A DNA stretch of 64,000 nucleotides, from NCBI RefSeq assembly GCF_028993555.1, contig NZ_CP118611.1, positions 924,001 to 988,000 of the forward strand, given 5' to 3'. This document shows, in pieces, positions 35,111 to 44,681 of this stretch. Numbering within the stretch: the stretch's first letter is position 1; every line of letters begins with the position of its first letter. The stretch comes from Ensifer adhaerens. GTDB taxonomy: Bacteria; Pseudomonadota; Alphaproteobacteria; Rhizobiales; Rhizobiaceae. The position numbers and the translations under genes are program-made. Below the pieces are notes generated by a model. The model was not told the DNA's origin. It worked only from the letters and a program-made list of their open reading frames with translations, and ran no database searches.

Positions 35111-36412
35111 TCAGGCCACAGCAGAACTTGGGTGAGCCGGCTGCTCTTCCTTGAGCAGTTTCCGGTAGAGCGCGACATGTTCGCGGCCGCAGTCGACATG
35201 GCTCATCGGCCGCCTGAGGGTTGCCCTGAGATTCTCCCATGACCTTGGCGTGCTCAGCACATCGATCAGCCGATCGGCAAGGTCTTGTGCGCTTCCGGCG
35301 CGGAAATGATAGCCGTCCAGCCGGTCGCGGACTTTTTCGGCCATGCCGCCGATATCGGAACACAGGATCGGCCGGCCATGGTGCAAGGCCTCCTGGATGA
35401 CGATCGGGGAATTCTCCCACCAGACGGAAGGCATCACCACCCAGTCGACCGATCGCATCAGCCGCGGCATGTCCTGGTTCTGGTAGGCGCCATAAAAGCG
35501 GACGCGGCGGCCGGCGTCCTCGATCAGTTTGGCGACCCGGTCCTGGTACTCGGTCGGCTGTCGCTCGAGGTTTCCGCCGAAGATCATCAGCGTGGAATCG
35601 TCGCCCCAAACATCTTCGGGCACGCGCGATACCGCGTCGATCAGCACGTGAACGCCCTTGAAGGGGGTCATTTGCCCGAAATAGGCAAAACGATTGCGAC
35701 GCGCCGTCGGCGCCGGCAATTCGCGCGCTGGCGTCTTTTCACCCATCACGATGCCGTTTTCGATCACGAAGATCTTCTCGGCGGCGATGCCCCATTCGAC
35801 GTAGCGATTGGCGAGAAACGCACTCGGCGCGATGAAGGCGTCGGCAAGGTTCAGCATGCCCCGCACGAATTGCTCGCGGCGAACGAACCGCGACACCGGG
35901 ATTTCCGGGAAGCACGTGTGGCAGCTGATCGGCGAAGCACCATTGCAAAGCTGGCCCGAGGGTCGCTTTACCATTTGTCCGTGGTTGTGACAGATCGGCA
36001 GGTACTCGTGGAAGGTCACGACGATGCGCGCTTTCGGCAGGGCGTCGCGCACAGCAAAGAGCGCTTCCAGCCCGAATCCGATGATGTGGTGGAAGTGGAC
36101 GATGTCCGGCTTGATGTCCCCTACGAAGCGCAAGAGGTCGCGGCGGATCGCGTCGGTATCGCCGTTGGACAGGAAGAAATGATCAAAGTCCTCGGCGTGG
36201 TAGAGGACTTCGTCCATCGCCAGGCGCAGGCTCATCAGCGCCGACGCACCGTGGCGCGGCACGGGATTGCCGACGCGGGCAAGGTAGATCGATTCAATTC
36301 CCGGCAGGCCGTTCAGCGCCTTGTGCAAGCCATGGGAAGCGATCTCGGCACCGCCCAAGGAATGGGTCGGGTGGCCGTGCGAGATCACCAGCGCGCGGAG
36401 TTTGTCGCTCAT
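35111..36412 (-). CDS. wgeG: GT4 glycosyltransferase of the galactoglucan cluster (WgeG/ExpE7-like)
   Basis: A 433-aa GT-B enzyme. The N-terminal acceptor domain has ISHGHPTHSLGGAEIASHGL and HFHHIIGFGLEALF. A cysteine-rich insert (ICHNHGQMVK..CNGASPISCHTCFPEIP) is shared with WgeD. The donor domain has YFGQMTPFKGVHVLIDAV and the EX7E-like region MPSVWWENSPIVIQEALHHG. ATG 36412 overlaps the wgeF stop (ATGA), and the gene is the last of the minus-strand operon seen here. Assignment rests on order and architecture relative to S. meliloti wgeG; the linkage formed is unknown. Confidence 0.82.
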   Translation of the reverse strand: MSDKLRALVISHGHPTHSLGGAEIASHGLHKALNGLPGIESIYLARVGNPVPRHGASALMSLRLAMDEVLYHAEDFDHFFLSNGDTDAIRRDLLRFVGDIKPDIVHFHHIIGFGLEALFAVRDALPKARIVVTFHEYLPICHNHGQMVKRPSGQLCNGASPISCHTCFPEIPVSRFVRREQFVRGMLNLADAFIAPSAFLANRYVEWGIAAEKIFVIENGIVMGEKTPARELPAPTARRNRFAYFGQMTPFKGVHVLIDAVSRVPEDVWGDDSTLMIFGGNLERQPTEYQDRVAKLIEDAGRRVRFYGAYQNQDMPRLMRSVDWVVMPSVWWENSPIVIQEALHHGRPILCSDIGGMAEKVRDRLDGYHFRAGSAQDLADRLIDVLSTPRSWENLRATLRRPMSHVDCGREHVALYRKLLKEEQPAHPSSAVA

Positions 36413-38628
36413 GCCGAAACCTCGTTGTGGGGCGTGTTTTCTGTCTCGACAGTCTGCATCCAGCGGCCACGGAATAGCGTCTGATCGACACGTTCCACGT
36501 ATCTGGCCGTGGCTGCCGAAACAGTCCCGGACGCCTCATCCGAACCGAGCATCTGCAGGACGGGCAGCCAATAGGATTCGTAGCCCCTGCGGCTCAGCCG
36601 CAAGGCGAGATCCAGCCCGTTGAGAGACGCACCGAGATAGGCGGGCGCAGCACTGGTGTCATCGAGAAGCGCCTTGCGGGGCATGATGCAGCATTCGAGC
36701 GATGCGGATGCAACCCGCGTCAGCTTCAGGCGGTTGACAGCGCCGACCGGATAACCGGCATAACGGCTCGTCTGCAGAGGATCCGCACGATCGAGCGACG
36801 AACTGCCGGCCCAGCGGATCGAATGATCCTCATAGGCAAGGGTCGGCGAAATGATGCTGCCGCTCCTGGTCTCATGGTTTGCAACAAGCGTCTGGTACCA
36901 GCCGGGATTGGCGGGTGTCAGGGACGCAGAGAGCAATATGACGGTTTCATTGTCGATTGCCTGCGCCGCAGTCCGTGCCAGGTCGGTTGCATCGCTCGAA
37001 CCCTCGACCGAGACCAGACGCAGCGGCAGGCGATAGAATTCTGCAAGCCGCCGGATGCCGGCGGCGCGCCGTCGAAACTGTTCCGACTGCAGGACGAGCA
37101 CGATCGGCGCCTGCCGCGTATCCGGATCGAGTGCCAGAAGCCCCAACAGGGCGGCGAAATCCTCCTCGACCTCGCCCACGGCGACAAGGATCGCCGGTCC
37201 CACAGCCTCGCCGAAGCGGCCAATGTCGATGACGGTCTCAATGGTCGGAACGTCAGCGCGCGCTGCAGTGATGAACGGAACGATCTGGCGATCGACGATA
37301 TCGGGCAGGGCCCAACTGGTCGGATCGATCGCGTTCAGCAGCCGCAGCGCCGAATGCCTGGCCGAAAGCCGTGTGGGGTGAAGCGGCATATAGGCGCGGC
37401 GAGAATCGCGAAGGGTGACTTCAAGATACAAGGGTGCTGCCGGATCGTCGACGAGGCCGTCCGCGAAGGCGATGAAACCGTGCGAACGGCGATATCCGGA
37501 TATCGCCCCCTTGAATTCCGGCCGGTCGACGAAGGCCTCTTCGACGTCCAGCCGCTCGGTTCGGGTCCAGGCGCCGTCAAGTCGCGCCTCTCCCCGTCCT
37601 CTGCGCAGCCGAACGCTCTGCACATGATCGTCAGGATCGAGCATCCAGCCCGAGATCAGGAAGGTGCCTTCATCGGCCTGATAGAGCGCGTCAACCCCGA
37701 GCCTGACAGGGACAGGGAGACTTGAGATCGTTTCTGTGCCGTCAAAGCCGTTGGCCGCCTCGCGCAGGCGCAACAGCACCTGTGGCGAGCTCTGGCTTTG
37801 GAGCAGTACCGCGCGAATATGACCGGGCGTTTCAAGGGGAGGTGCTAAGAACTTGCGCTCATGGACGGCCGCATAGCGCCAGGCGCCTCGGCCACGATAG
37901 AAAATGCCCTGGATGTCGCGCGCCCGCGGCAGATCATCCGCAGATAGCAGGCCCAGAAAGCCGGTGGCATCTTCCGGTGCGTCGTTGCGCGGAAAAACCG
38001 CGACGCTGCACTCAGCGACCGACGCGTTTTCCGCCCGGATGATGATCCGGCCAACGCCGGCGGCAATGTCGTGCGCCCAGCCCTTGAGTGCGATCGCACC
38101 ATCGTGGCTTTCAGCGAGCAGTTCGATGTAGCCGTCTTTCGCAGTTCCCGCCTTGAGCAGGGCTGTGATTGTCGTGAGCTTGCCCGGATCGAGCGGCGGC
38201 TTCACCAATACGTCCACGAGGCGTCCAAGCACGTGGATGACCTGCGGGCCGGCGAGCTCCTTCAGCATCGAGGCGACATCACCTGTCGACACGGTGCGAG
38301 GCGCAGCGATGTAGCGTTTGCCGCCGCCTTCCTTTCCAAAGCGCAGCGTTGCCGGCATGCTACGCGTACGATCGACGGGGATGAGCGCGGCGAAACCGTG
38401 GGTGGCCGATGACTGTGGCGCGGAAAGCCGCCAGCCGATGATGGCAGCGATCGCCCGGGTCTCGGGGTCTTCATCGAGCTCGACCGGCAGTTGATCGGCC
38501 ATCGGGCCGCCGGCACCGATTACCAATAGCAGCGCCTCGTCGATCGGGCACACCACGACACGTCCACTGCGCATGATCCGGGCAAGTGGCGCAGGGCTCG
38601 GCGAAAGGGAAAGCTCCGGATTGGGCAT
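36409..38628 (-). CDS. wgeF: large GT2-like protein of the galactoglucan cluster (WgeF/ExpE6-like)
   Basis: A 739-aa protein. Two copies of a beta-rich GW module are visible (IALKGWAHDIAAGVGRIIIR at about 185 and FLISGWMLDPDDHVQSVRLR at about 322). The C-terminal third (about 470-720) resembles a GT2 fold: TVILLSASLTPANPGWYQTL, SIISPTLAYEDHSIRWAGSS and GLDLALRLSRRGYESYWLPV. The canonical DxD aspartates are replaced (LLSASLTP where LNSDT would be expected), so it may be a non-catalytic or chain-binding protein. It overlaps wgeG by 4 bases and follows wgeE by 9 bp. Confidence 0.72.
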   Translation of the reverse strand: MPNPELSLSPSPAPLARIMRSGRVVVCPIDEALLLVIGAGGPMADQLPVELDEDPETRAIAAIIGWRLSAPQSSATHGFAALIPVDRTRSMPATLRFGKEGGGKRYIAAPRTVSTGDVASMLKELAGPQVIHVLGRLVDVLVKPPLDPGKLTTITALLKAGTAKDGYIELLAESHDGAIALKGWAHDIAAGVGRIIIRAENASVAECSVAVFPRNDAPEDATGFLGLLSADDLPRARDIQGIFYRGRGAWRYAAVHERKFLAPPLETPGHIRAVLLQSQSSPQVLLRLREAANGFDGTETISSLPVPVRLGVDALYQADEGTFLISGWMLDPDDHVQSVRLRRGRGEARLDGAWTRTERLDVEEAFVDRPEFKGAISGYRRSHGFIAFADGLVDDPAAPLYLEVTLRDSRRAYMPLHPTRLSARHSALRLLNAIDPTSWALPDIVDRQIVPFITAARADVPTIETVIDIGRFGEAVGPAILVAVGEVEEDFAALLGLLALDPDTRQAPIVLVLQSEQFRRRAAGIRRLAEFYRLPLRLVSVEGSSDATDLARTAAQAIDNETVILLSASLTPANPGWYQTLVANHETRSGSIISPTLAYEDHSIRWAGSSSLDRADPLQTSRYAGYPVGAVNRLKLTRVASASLECCIMPRKALLDDTSAAPAYLGASLNGLDLALRLSRRGYESYWLPVLQMLGSDEASGTVSAATARYVERVDQTLFRGRWMQTVETENTPHNEVSA

Positions 38629-38637
38629 GAGACGCCC

Positions 38638-39369
38638 TCAGCTCCGGAGAAGAAGCGTCAGGATCGCACCTGCGGTAAAGCCCGCAAGTACGAAGAGAAG
38701 CAGGAACGCCGGTTTCAAGTCTCCGTTCGAGCGTTGCTTCAAGGCATTGAGGCTCTTCTCCATGCCGGCCACAACCCCATCGAGACGCATCAGGTGCACG
38801 TCCAGATCGGTCAATCGTTGGGTGATTTCCGTGCGGAGGCTGGCGACGTCGTCGCTGACAGCCGCAAGCCCGGGCGCTTCACCGTCCTCGGCCTCATCGA
38901 GCTTTTGCCGGATGGCTGAGCGTTGTGAGACCTGGAGTTGACGCTGTGCCGCCATCAACACGTCGAGCTTGTCGAGGACCTTTGCCAGCGGGGCGGCGAT
39001 CAGGGCTTCGGCCGCCTGCTCGTCCGGCTTTGGGACGCGAAGCGGCAGCTCGCCGCCTTTTTCCGTCGTGGCCATGACGACCAGTTCACCGGTGCGGGCG
39101 CTCGCCATGTCAGGCAACGCGATTTCGAAGGCGTGGTTGCCATCGCCGATCCCGTTTCGCTTGAGGTCGGACCGGTTGCGGTCGGCCAGTGCCTCTGCAA
39201 TCACCTTGCCATCGAGCAGCACGCGAATGGCGAGCCGTTTTTCCGGCGTCTCAGGATCGAATGCCCAGCCGAAAACGCGGCCCTGGTCGATTGCGTCTAC
39301 CCGGCCCTTCAGGGGCTTGGCATTGTTTTGTTCCGGTGCGACATCTGGCTTGTCGGCTGCTACAGACAT
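38638..39369 (-). CDS. wgeE: membrane-anchored GW-module protein (WgeE/ExpE5-like)
   Basis: A 243-aa protein. Residues about 20-110 form the GW module (GRVFGWAFDPETPEKRLAIR, VLLDGKVIAEALADRNRSDL, GNHAFEIALP); about 125-215 is coiled coil (LDKLDVLMAAQRQLQVSQRS, ITQRLTDLDVHLMRLDGVV); the C-terminus is a single TM segment (AFLLLFVLAGFTAGAILTLL). It could anchor the biosynthetic glycosyltransferases or the growing chain at the inner membrane. The role is not established; assignment is from position between wgeD and wgeF. Confidence 0.72.
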   Translation of the reverse strand: MSVAADKPDVAPEQNNAKPLKGRVDAIDQGRVFGWAFDPETPEKRLAIRVLLDGKVIAEALADRNRSDLKRNGIGDGNHAFEIALPDMASARTGELVVMATTEKGGELPLRVPKPDEQAAEALIAAPLAKVLDKLDVLMAAQRQLQVSQRSAIRQKLDEAEDGEAPGLAAVSDDVASLRTEITQRLTDLDVHLMRLDGVVAGMEKSLNALKQRSNGDLKPAFLLLFVLAGFTAGAILTLLLRS

Positions 39370-39379
39370 GGTTTTTCCT

Positions 39380-40642
39380 CTAGGCCGCGGCAGTTCGTGC
39401 CGGCTCTATCTTGTCGATGAGCGTGAGATAGCGGCGGGCAGTTGCGTCGATATCGTCGGGTTTGCGGGCGTTTGCCGAAAGGCGACGCCTGAGATCCGGG
39501 TTCTCCGCGATACGACGCATGGCGGCGGCCAGCGCACGCGGGTCGTTGGGCGTAACGGTCAGGCCGCTCACGCCGTCCTGGACCATTTCGGCCATGCCGC
39601 CGATATTGCTCGCGATCACTGGCTTGCGCTGGGATTGCGCCTCGCCGATGACAAGCGGCGCGTTTTCCCACCAGATCGACGGCACGACGGTGCAATCGAC
39701 CGCGGCGATGAGACCGGCAATGTCGTCGCGCCGGTAGGCGCCGCGCTGCTGGACGATGGGGGCCGTCTTTTTGAAGAGGCGCGCGATCTCGTCCTTGAAA
39801 CCTTCGCTCTGGAACGGTGCGCCGCCGTGGACCCTGAGTTCGAAGCGCAGGCCCTCGTCGATAAGCTGTCGTGCGGCCTCAAGCAGCACGGTGATGCCCT
39901 TCCAGGGATTGAGGTTGCCGAAATAACCAAAGATCGGCCGGTCGTTTTCCTGTCGATCCTTCCGGGTCGGAAGGTCCCGCCGCGGCAGGCCGTTGGCGAT
40001 CACATCGATCTGCTCTTCATCGAGGCCCCAGTCGATGTATCGCTGCCGCAGGAACTGGCTGGGCGATACGAAACGATCGACGGTGCGTAAGAGCGCTTTC
40101 AGATGCTGTTCGCGAAGCACGAAGCGGTCGAGCGGAATATCCTTGAAACAGGCGTGACAGCGGTCGGGCGTCGACTTGTGGCAAAGCTCCTTGCCGCTGG
40201 TTCGCACCATCAGCCCGTCATGGTGGCAAAGCGGGTAGTAGTCGTGCAGCGTCATCACGATGCGACACTCGGGCAAGGTCCGGCGCACGATGTGCGGAAA
40301 CTCGGCGCCGAGCAGCAGCAGGTGGTGAATGTGGACCACATCCGGCTGGAAATCTCGCAAGAGCTCGGTCAGATCAGGCACGACGCCATAGACGTCGATC
40401 TGGCTCATGAAGAAGCGGTCGAAATGACCGGACCACAGCAGCACCTCGTCGCCCTCAGGACCAATCGCCTGGAAGCTCGTGCCTGGGCGCACCTGCCGGT
40501 GAATCTGATTGGTGGCGCCGAGAAAGAGCACCTCGTGGCCGGCGCGTTGATAGGCGCGGAAGAGGTCGTGCGCGAAAATCTCCGTACCGCCCGGATGGAG
40601 TGCCGGATGATTGTGCGCGGCAACCAGAATGCGCTTCTTCAT
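39380..40642 (-). CDS. wgeD: GT4 glycosyltransferase of the galactoglucan cluster (WgeD/ExpE4-like)
   Basis: A 420-aa GT-B enzyme starting MKKRILVAAHNHPALHPGGT at ATG 40642, which overlaps the wgeC stop (ATGA). A further 22 upstream codons are rejected. The acceptor-domain Cys-rich segment (LCHHDGLMVR..CHKSTPDRCHACFKDIP) and the donor domain (YFGNLNPWKGITVLLEAARQ, VPSIWWENAPLVIGEAQSQR) parallel WgeG, so WgeD and WgeG are paralogues. Likely transfers a glucose or galactose onto the EPS II repeat (inference). Confidence 0.82.
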   Translation of the reverse strand: MKKRILVAAHNHPALHPGGTEIFAHDLFRAYQRAGHEVLFLGATNQIHRQVRPGTSFQAIGPEGDEVLLWSGHFDRFFMSQIDVYGVVPDLTELLRDFQPDVVHIHHLLLLGAEFPHIVRRTLPECRIVMTLHDYYPLCHHDGLMVRTSGKELCHKSTPDRCHACFKDIPLDRFVLREQHLKALLRTVDRFVSPSQFLRQRYIDWGLDEEQIDVIANGLPRRDLPTRKDRQENDRPIFGYFGNLNPWKGITVLLEAARQLIDEGLRFELRVHGGAPFQSEGFKDEIARLFKKTAPIVQQRGAYRRDDIAGLIAAVDCTVVPSIWWENAPLVIGEAQSQRKPVIASNIGGMAEMVQDGVSGLTVTPNDPRALAAAMRRIAENPDLRRRLSANARKPDDIDATARRYLTLIDKIEPARTAAA

Positions 40643-41484
40643 CCGTTTGCACCCCGGCGTTCGGCAACGAAGACGTCCTGGTAATGGCCGGCATCCTGGC
40701 CGCGCCAATGGCCGAGTGATTTCAGGATGGTCGAGAAGCCCGCGCGTTCGAGCGCCCGATCGAGAAAGCCGTCATCGAAACCGACGGCCGCGAGCGGCGG
40801 CAGGCCCGGCACGAACCAGCAGGGACCATCGCCGCTGCGGTTGAAGCCGAGGCGTGGATCCCGCCTGCCGTTTTCATTTTTTGCGGCCACCTGATCGACC
40901 ACGAACGCCGTCACGAAGAGCCGGCCACCCGGCTTCAGCATCCGGTTGATCTCGCTGAAATAGACAAGCACTTCATCGGGCGGCAGATGGGTGACGATCG
41001 ACGTCATGATTGCGAAATCGAACGTGCGGTCCGGATAGGGGAGCCTCAGCGCCTTGCCGTTGATCTTGCCCAAGGGATTGTAGAGCTCATGGGCAATGTC
41101 CACGTGCTCAAAGGTGAAGTTCGGGTAGACCGGGGTGACGGACTTGCGGCACCAGGCAACACCGCCTTCGACCGGATCGACGCCGACATAGCGGGCGCGA
41201 TCGGCTTCGAGATACTGCGTGAGCGGAACCGCCATCCGGCCGATACCGCTCCCGATATCGAGCACGCTGTTTTCGGGCCGCAATCCGCCCATGCGGATGA
41301 AATGGCCGAGAAACTCGGCGCCAACCGCCCGGTAATTGCCGTCTCCGACAAACACGCTGTTGCTGTCGGGCTGTGGCAGGAAGCGATTATTCAGGACCGT
41401 TTGAAGCATCCCGTCGATGCGGTTCTCATTCGGCTGCCAGGCCGTTTGCAGGCTGTCTGCGTGGCGAAGTGCGGGTTGGTTCAT
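40639..41484 (-). CDS. wgeC: SAM-dependent methyltransferase (WgeC/ExpE3-like)
   Basis: A 281-aa class I methyltransferase. Motif I is SVLDIGSGIGRMAVPLTQYL, followed by RYVGVDPVEGGVAWCRKSV (acidic loop) and FDFAIMTSIVTHLPPDEVLV, then LKPGGRLFVTAFVVD. ATG 41484 overlaps the wgeB stop; a longer frame from 41598 lies in wgeB. Methylation has not been reported as a bulk EPS II modification, to my knowledge; it may cap the chain or modify the primer. Confidence 0.83.
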   Translation of the reverse strand: MNQPALRHADSLQTAWQPNENRIDGMLQTVLNNRFLPQPDSNSVFVGDGNYRAVGAEFLGHFIRMGGLRPENSVLDIGSGIGRMAVPLTQYLEADRARYVGVDPVEGGVAWCRKSVTPVYPNFTFEHVDIAHELYNPLGKINGKALRLPYPDRTFDFAIMTSIVTHLPPDEVLVYFSEINRMLKPGGRLFVTAFVVDQVAAKNENGRRDPRLGFNRSGDGPCWFVPGLPPLAAVGFDDGFLDRALERAGFSTILKSLGHWRGQDAGHYQDVFVAERRGANG

Positions 41485-43733
41485 GCGGCGCTCCTGGCGG
41501 CAGACTTGAGACCGCTCGACGCTGCCGCCTCTTCGGCGCCGAGGTAGGCTGGCATCAGCGTGCTGATGTCTTCGTTCCAGCGCTCGGTGTGCAGCCATGC
41601 ATTGTATTGGCTTGCGACGCCGCGCGTGTAATCCTGGCTGCGGCTGATCGACCGCCGTTCGAGATGGTAGAGGCAGGCAGCCGGTTCATAGACGATGTCG
41701 AAGCCGGCCTGCCGGATTTTCAGGCAGAGATCGCTGTCTTCGTAGTCCCCGATCACAAAGTCCTCGGCATAGCCGCCTACGAGTTCCCAGACCTCCCGAC
41801 GCATCACCTGGCAAGCGCCGGTAATGCCCGGCACAGTTCGCGCCTGTTGCGCGGGCGCATAGGCGCCGGGCATGCCCTTGTAGAAATGGTGGTTCAGCCA
41901 GATGTCCTGCTTGTTGCGGGCGAAATAGAGACCCGCATGCTGCAGCGAACCGTCCTCGAAGAGGAGTTTCGGACCGATGGCGCCGAGCGACTTCTCTTTG
42001 AGCACAGGGAGTGCAAGCGTCTCCAGCCAGCCCGGCCCGCAGGGAACGACATCCGAGTTCAGCATGACGACGACCGCACCGCGGGCATAGCGCGCGCCGG
42101 CGTTGCATGCACGGGCATATCCACCGTTGCGGTTCATCACCACGAGCTTCATCGAAAGTCCGTGCAGCAGATGAAGGCCGCCTAGCAGGTGCTCCGTCTC
42201 GTCGTGGATCTCAGGGGAATCCAGCACATAGATGATCTCGGCATTGGCGGCGACAAAAGGGTCGGTCGCAAGGCCAGAGAGCTGGAAGCGCAGAAAATCG
42301 AGAACGCGATAGAGTGGCACGACGATCGAGACCAGAGGCGCCTCCAGCATCGGCCCGAAGTCCTTCGTCTGATCGACCCTGATCGTCTTTCCCAGTCTTT
42401 GCTCCACGTCCTTGAGCGCCGGCGCAAGGATCGTTCGGAACGCCGCATCGATGGCGTGCTGTGGCGGAACGGCCCTGAGGATGCGGTTGCGCTGTGTTGC
42501 GGGGTCGAAGGGTTGCGGCTTCGGCACCAGCGATTTGGTGGCACCGGAGACAAGTCGCATCTGGAAACGGGGCTGAAGCAGGGCGCCGAGCGGCTCGCGC
42601 ATCGGCAGCCAGCTGACGAAGCCCGTTACATCGGTCTTGGAACCTTCTTCCGCACCACGGGCCCAGCCGGGAAATTCATACCAGTTGCCGTCAAGCGGCA
42701 ACGTGGTGCCGTCTTCCTGTACGTAGTCGATGCCCGATAGCACGCCGGACGGGTCACGAAACCAGCCACCGACTAGCAGCCCATCGGGTAGAGCAAGCGC
42801 CAGGTCTATCTCCGCACCGGGGTGAAGCGGCGATTTCCCGGCCTGGCGCGCCGGCAATGGCGAACGAAGCTGCAGGTCGGTTGCGAGCGCCGTCCCGTTT
42901 TCAGGGATCGCAGAGAGACAACGAACGACAAATTCCCTGAGACCAGGGGCGGCGCCATGTTCGGGCCACCACTCCTGGACGCTCGGATAGCGCGCGCCGC
43001 GATGGGCAACCTCGCGGATGGCAACGCCACGCTTGCCCATGATCATCAGAGAGAGCGCCTGCGGCGCCCGCGGCGTTTCAAGCACGAAGTGGCAGCGGCG
43101 CCAGCCGCGCTCGGCCCGACCGGTGATGGCAAACTGCTGCGGCAAGGGCAGGACTGCGTCGGCGCTGAGTGCATAGATCGCGCTGATCTCGCCAAATTCG
43201 GCGGCGACGGTCGTTTCCGCCACATAGCGGCCATGGGCAAGCCGGCACGCGATCGCAGCGGGGCGGTGGCCAAGGTTCAGGGCATGGATCGCATCATCGA
43301 CCAGGCCGGTAAAAAACTCGTCGCGGGAAAGGCGGAATGCGCTGCGCCAGACGGTAAGCAGCGTGTTGAGAAACTTGAAGCGTCCCTCCGGCATGAGGCT
43401 CGCGAACTGCGCGGCCATATCGAGGAACGGGAGCCTGGCAGCAGGCTCGAGGACGACCGTGTGAAGGACGTCATGATCGACCGCAATTTCCGCAAGCTCG
43501 CGTTCGTTTCCGGGACGCATGGCCCAAAAGACCCGTTGGCCACCGTCAGCCCGCGAAACGGTCATGCTGACAAGAGGGACGAGGGATCGCGATGCAGAAA
43601 GCGCGTATTTGGTTTTCGCCGGCAGGTCTGCGGGTGCGTCCCAGATCAGCACAGCAACATCAAGGCTGAGCCTGAATGCCACAGCACTTGCGAATTCCGG
43701 GCTGTGGCTCCTGATACGGTCGTCTGCCGTCAC
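41481..43733 (-). CDS. wgeB: large GT2 glycosyltransferase (WgeB/ExpE2-like)
   Basis: A 750-aa protein. A long N-terminal region of unknown fold includes one GW-module copy (GLLVGGWFRDPSGVLSGIDY). The C-terminal GT2 domain (about 470-720) has PLVSIVVPLYRVLDFLRFQL, IIYVLDSPE, the acceptor-like RNGGYARACNAGARYARGAV, the DxD region VVMLNSDVVP and TGACQVMRREVWELVGGYAE with the ED catalytic pair in GDYEDSDLCLKIR. The start is GTG 43733, supported by AGGAG 8 nt upstream. First gene after wgeA; 66 bp separate them. Confidence 0.82.
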   Translation of the reverse strand: MTADDRIRSHSPEFASAVAFRLSLDVAVLIWDAPADLPAKTKYALSASRSLVPLVSMTVSRADGGQRVFWAMRPGNERELAEIAVDHDVLHTVVLEPAARLPFLDMAAQFASLMPEGRFKFLNTLLTVWRSAFRLSRDEFFTGLVDDAIHALNLGHRPAAIACRLAHGRYVAETTVAAEFGEISAIYALSADAVLPLPQQFAITGRAERGWRRCHFVLETPRAPQALSLMIMGKRGVAIREVAHRGARYPSVQEWWPEHGAAPGLREFVVRCLSAIPENGTALATDLQLRSPLPARQAGKSPLHPGAEIDLALALPDGLLVGGWFRDPSGVLSGIDYVQEDGTTLPLDGNWYEFPGWARGAEEGSKTDVTGFVSWLPMREPLGALLQPRFQMRLVSGATKSLVPKPQPFDPATQRNRILRAVPPQHAIDAAFRTILAPALKDVEQRLGKTIRVDQTKDFGPMLEAPLVSIVVPLYRVLDFLRFQLSGLATDPFVAANAEIIYVLDSPEIHDETEHLLGGLHLLHGLSMKLVVMNRNGGYARACNAGARYARGAVVVMLNSDVVPCGPGWLETLALPVLKEKSLGAIGPKLLFEDGSLQHAGLYFARNKQDIWLNHHFYKGMPGAYAPAQQARTVPGITGACQVMRREVWELVGGYAEDFVIGDYEDSDLCLKIRQAGFDIVYEPAACLYHLERRSISRSQDYTRGVASQYNAWLHTERWNEDISTLMPAYLGAEEAAASSGLKSAARSAA

Positions 43734-43799
43734 GCGCTACTCCTGAAGGACGAAAAGGGAGGGCGCCCCACGGGAGGAAGTGGGGCGCGCCGGTCAATC

Positions 43800-44459
43800 T
43801 CAATGGATCGTGAAGTAGTGGTTCGGGTTGGCCTGGATGTCGTCGGCGTCCGCATTGACGAGCGTCAGCGTGTCGCCATGGCCAAAGTCGATCACGACAT
43901 TGCCGCCAACCTGGGTGACGCGCGATGCCAAATCTTCCGGAGACGAGATATCGAGGCCGTTGATATGCTTCGAAATCTGGAGAAGGTCTTCGCCAGCCGT
44001 GAAGTCGAGGATGACGTCATTGCCGCCACCGCCGTCGAACACGAAGACGTCACTGCCAGTACCACCGGTCATGACGTCGTCGCCCTGGCCGCCGTTGATG
44101 ATGTCGTTGCCGGCACCACCGAACAGGATATCGCTACCCTTGCCGCCCATGAGCAGGTCGTTGCCGTCGCCGCCGATGAGGATGTCGTTACCCTTGTCGC
44201 CGTAGAGCAGGTCGTCGCCATGGCCGCCGAACAGGACATCGTTCCCGTTGTCACCATGGATAACATCGCTGCCCCAGCCGCCGAACAGGGTATCGTTCCC
44301 GTTGCCGCCGAACAGCAGGTCATCACCTTCGTCGCCGAAGATCGTGTCGTTGCCATTGCCTCCGGTCACGAAGTCATCGCCGCCATGGGCATGAATGAAA
44401 TCGCCAAACCTGGAGCCAAAAAGGGCGTCGTCATACGCGCCGCCTTCCAACGTGGCCAT
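43800..44459 (-). CDS. wgeA: RTX calcium-binding secreted protein (WgeA/ExpE1-like)
   Basis: A 219-aa acidic protein built mainly of about 15 tandem nonapeptides of the GGxGxDxux type (residues about 6-140; for example GGNGNDTIF, GDKGNDILI, GGKGSDILF). A C-terminal segment of about 75 residues (DVILDFTAGEDLLQISKHIN...NPNHYFTIH) fits a type I secretion signal of the RTX class. It would bind Ca2+ outside the cell and leave through WgdA-WgdB next door. In S. meliloti the homologue is tied to galactoglucan production. GAGGAG precedes the ATG at 44459. First gene of the wge operon. Confidence 0.88.
   Translation of the reverse strand: MATLEGGAYDDALFGSRFGDFIHAHGGDDFVTGGNGNDTIFGDEGDDLLFGGNGNDTLFGGWGSDVIHGDNGNDVLFGGHGDDLLYGDKGNDILIGGDGNDLLMGGKGSDILFGGAGNDIINGGQGDDVMTGGTGSDVFVFDGGGGNDVILDFTAGEDLLQISKHINGLDISSPEDLASRVTQVGGNVVIDFGHGDTLTLVNADADDIQANPNHYFTIH
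44040..44444 (-). repeat. RTX nonapeptide repeat array in wgeA
   Basis: Fifteen 27-bp units code for the GGxGxDxux calcium-binding repeats; about twelve are canonical. Confidence 0.88.
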
Positions 44460-44681
44460 ATGCTACTCCTCTTAGTTGTTGCTTACGCCCATCTCTGGCC
44501 TCAAACCTTGGATGAGCGCGGCGACATTGCACTGCAAAAAAACATATGGCAACAGCAAAAACAAAATAAATACAGATGTACTGTCTTATAAACTGCTACC
44601 GCAGATGTATATTGTGTGTCATTTTGATGATTATCCCTGGGATATAAGGGGTAAGTATCTTCGTTATTACTTGGAATTCAA

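Noticed and set aside
44040..44444. The 27-bp periodic repeats considered as a CRISPR or DNA repeat array
   Set aside because: They encode RTX nonapeptides in frame and vary at third positions, as expected for protein repeats. No CRISPR array was seen anywhere in the window.
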